64,000 nucleotides of DNA, from assembly GCA_914767715.1 (NCBI GenBank), contig OU612075.1:4154001-4218000 (forward strand), in the 5' to 3' direction. The stretch comes from Membranipora membranacea (taxonomy: Eukaryota > Bryozoa > Gymnolaemata > Cheilostomatida > Membraniporidae). The notes beneath the pieces were generated by a model that worked only from the letters and a program-made list of their open reading frames with translations, was not told where the DNA came from and ran no database searches. Positions 63,550-64,000 of this stretch are shown in pieces. Numbering within the stretch: the first letter of the stretch is position 1; each line of letters begins with the position of its first letter. The position numbers and the translations under genes were made by a program.

Positions 63550-63599
63550 GTTCAATGTACAAGAGGGATTTACAGAAGTTGGTTAAAATGGTTGGTTAA

Positions 63600-63790
63600 A
63601 ATTGCAAGGGTTCGTCACTCGCCACATCGTGGCGGTGAAATAGTGTGTGCCTTAAGGGCGAGGCTGCAATGACTGCGCCAATTTGCTCTCAGTTTTTAGG
63701 CAGGTCGGAGCACACCTGGGCGTCCAACAACTCCCAGTAGTCAGTAGACTGCAGTGGGATTCGAACCCACGACCTTCAACTTCAACCTTC
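63600..63790 (-). mobile_element. tRNA-derived SINE, 5'-truncated, minus strand
   Basis: The reverse strand has the B box (GGTTCGAATCC) and the body (CCCAGGTGTGCTCCGACCTG, AACTGAGAGCAAATTGGCGC). The A-box half of the tRNA head is missing. A TG/CA microsatellite follows at about 63,791-63,808. Confidence 0.8.
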
Positions 63791-64000
63791 AATACACACA
63801 CACACACCAACTCACAATCTCGCACAGTGTTTGAGACAGAAACATTGTGACAACCATAAGTCAAGGAGTAAAAGTAAACAGGCACTATGATGACCCTGAT
63901 TGGCTCATCCAGTCCCATTCATTGGCTTTAAAATATAATGGCTGAGTGAGCTTTGATTCATATAGATGGACATTGAGGAGGATCGTCAATGAAAACTAAA

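Overview
This is nuclear DNA of a metazoan. It is AT-rich, with spliced genes on both strands and consensus GT/AG junctions that I could phase by hand. It contains animal-specific genes (DZIP1, DNAJC3, a class A GPCR, a C2H2 zinc-finger factor), tRNA-derived SINEs, 5'-truncated non-LTR retrotransposons and foldback/MITE elements. Ankyrin proteins built from long (~39-40 residue) repeat units, together with compact introns, are most reminiscent of demosponges. A cnidarian or another early-branching animal is not excluded, and no organism is proven here.

Layout. The left three quarters is a direct tandem segmental duplication: copy A (from the window start to ~20,220) and copy B (~23,553 to ~47,790), separated by ~3.3 kb holding a class A GPCR on the minus strand. 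Each copy carries a seven-to-nine-exon gene for a very large ankyrin protein (A 2816-11262, B 25652-33287, plus strand) followed by DZIP1 material on the minus strand. The duplication breakpoint falls between DZIP1 exons 2 and 3. Copy B therefore holds the complete 19-exon DZIP1 gene (37364-48402, 887 aa), while copy A holds a promoterless fragment (13081-19962). That fragment has lost most exons, gained stops and frameshifts, been hit by a LINE and a SINE, and grown a minisatellite out of one of its own splice-donor sites. To the right are DNAJC3/p58IPK (49608-54809, plus, ten exons, 496 aa), head-to-head with DZIP1, and a ten-finger C2H2 protein (56982-63101, minus, eleven exons, 647 aa), tail-to-tail with DNAJC3.

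The most novel gene product is the duplicated ankyrin protein (about 1729 aa in B, 1629-1689 aa in A). After an N-terminal segment and about twelve ankyrin units come short linker exons and then, by my reading, four divergent copies of an unrecognised alpha/beta-looking unit separated by a Q/H/Y-rich linker. Copy A lost one whole unit by a microhomology deletion, expanded a Q run and an 8-residue repeat, and duplicated two small exons. All changes stay in frame. By hand count, replacement differences outnumber silent ones about 27 to 10 in exon 1, while indels are seen only in the repeat-rich exon. This looks like a relaxed or diversifying family, with a possible recognition or immune-like role; that role is inference only.

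The GPCR has a single in-frame TGA exactly where the nearly invariant TM4 tryptophan (W4.50, TGG) belongs. Other structural signals are a hAT-like MITE with 12-bp TIRs and an 8-bp target duplication, several small foldback elements with 7-9 bp target duplications, and a dispersed intronic motif around AACTCCAAA. All exon models are manual splice predictions without transcript support.
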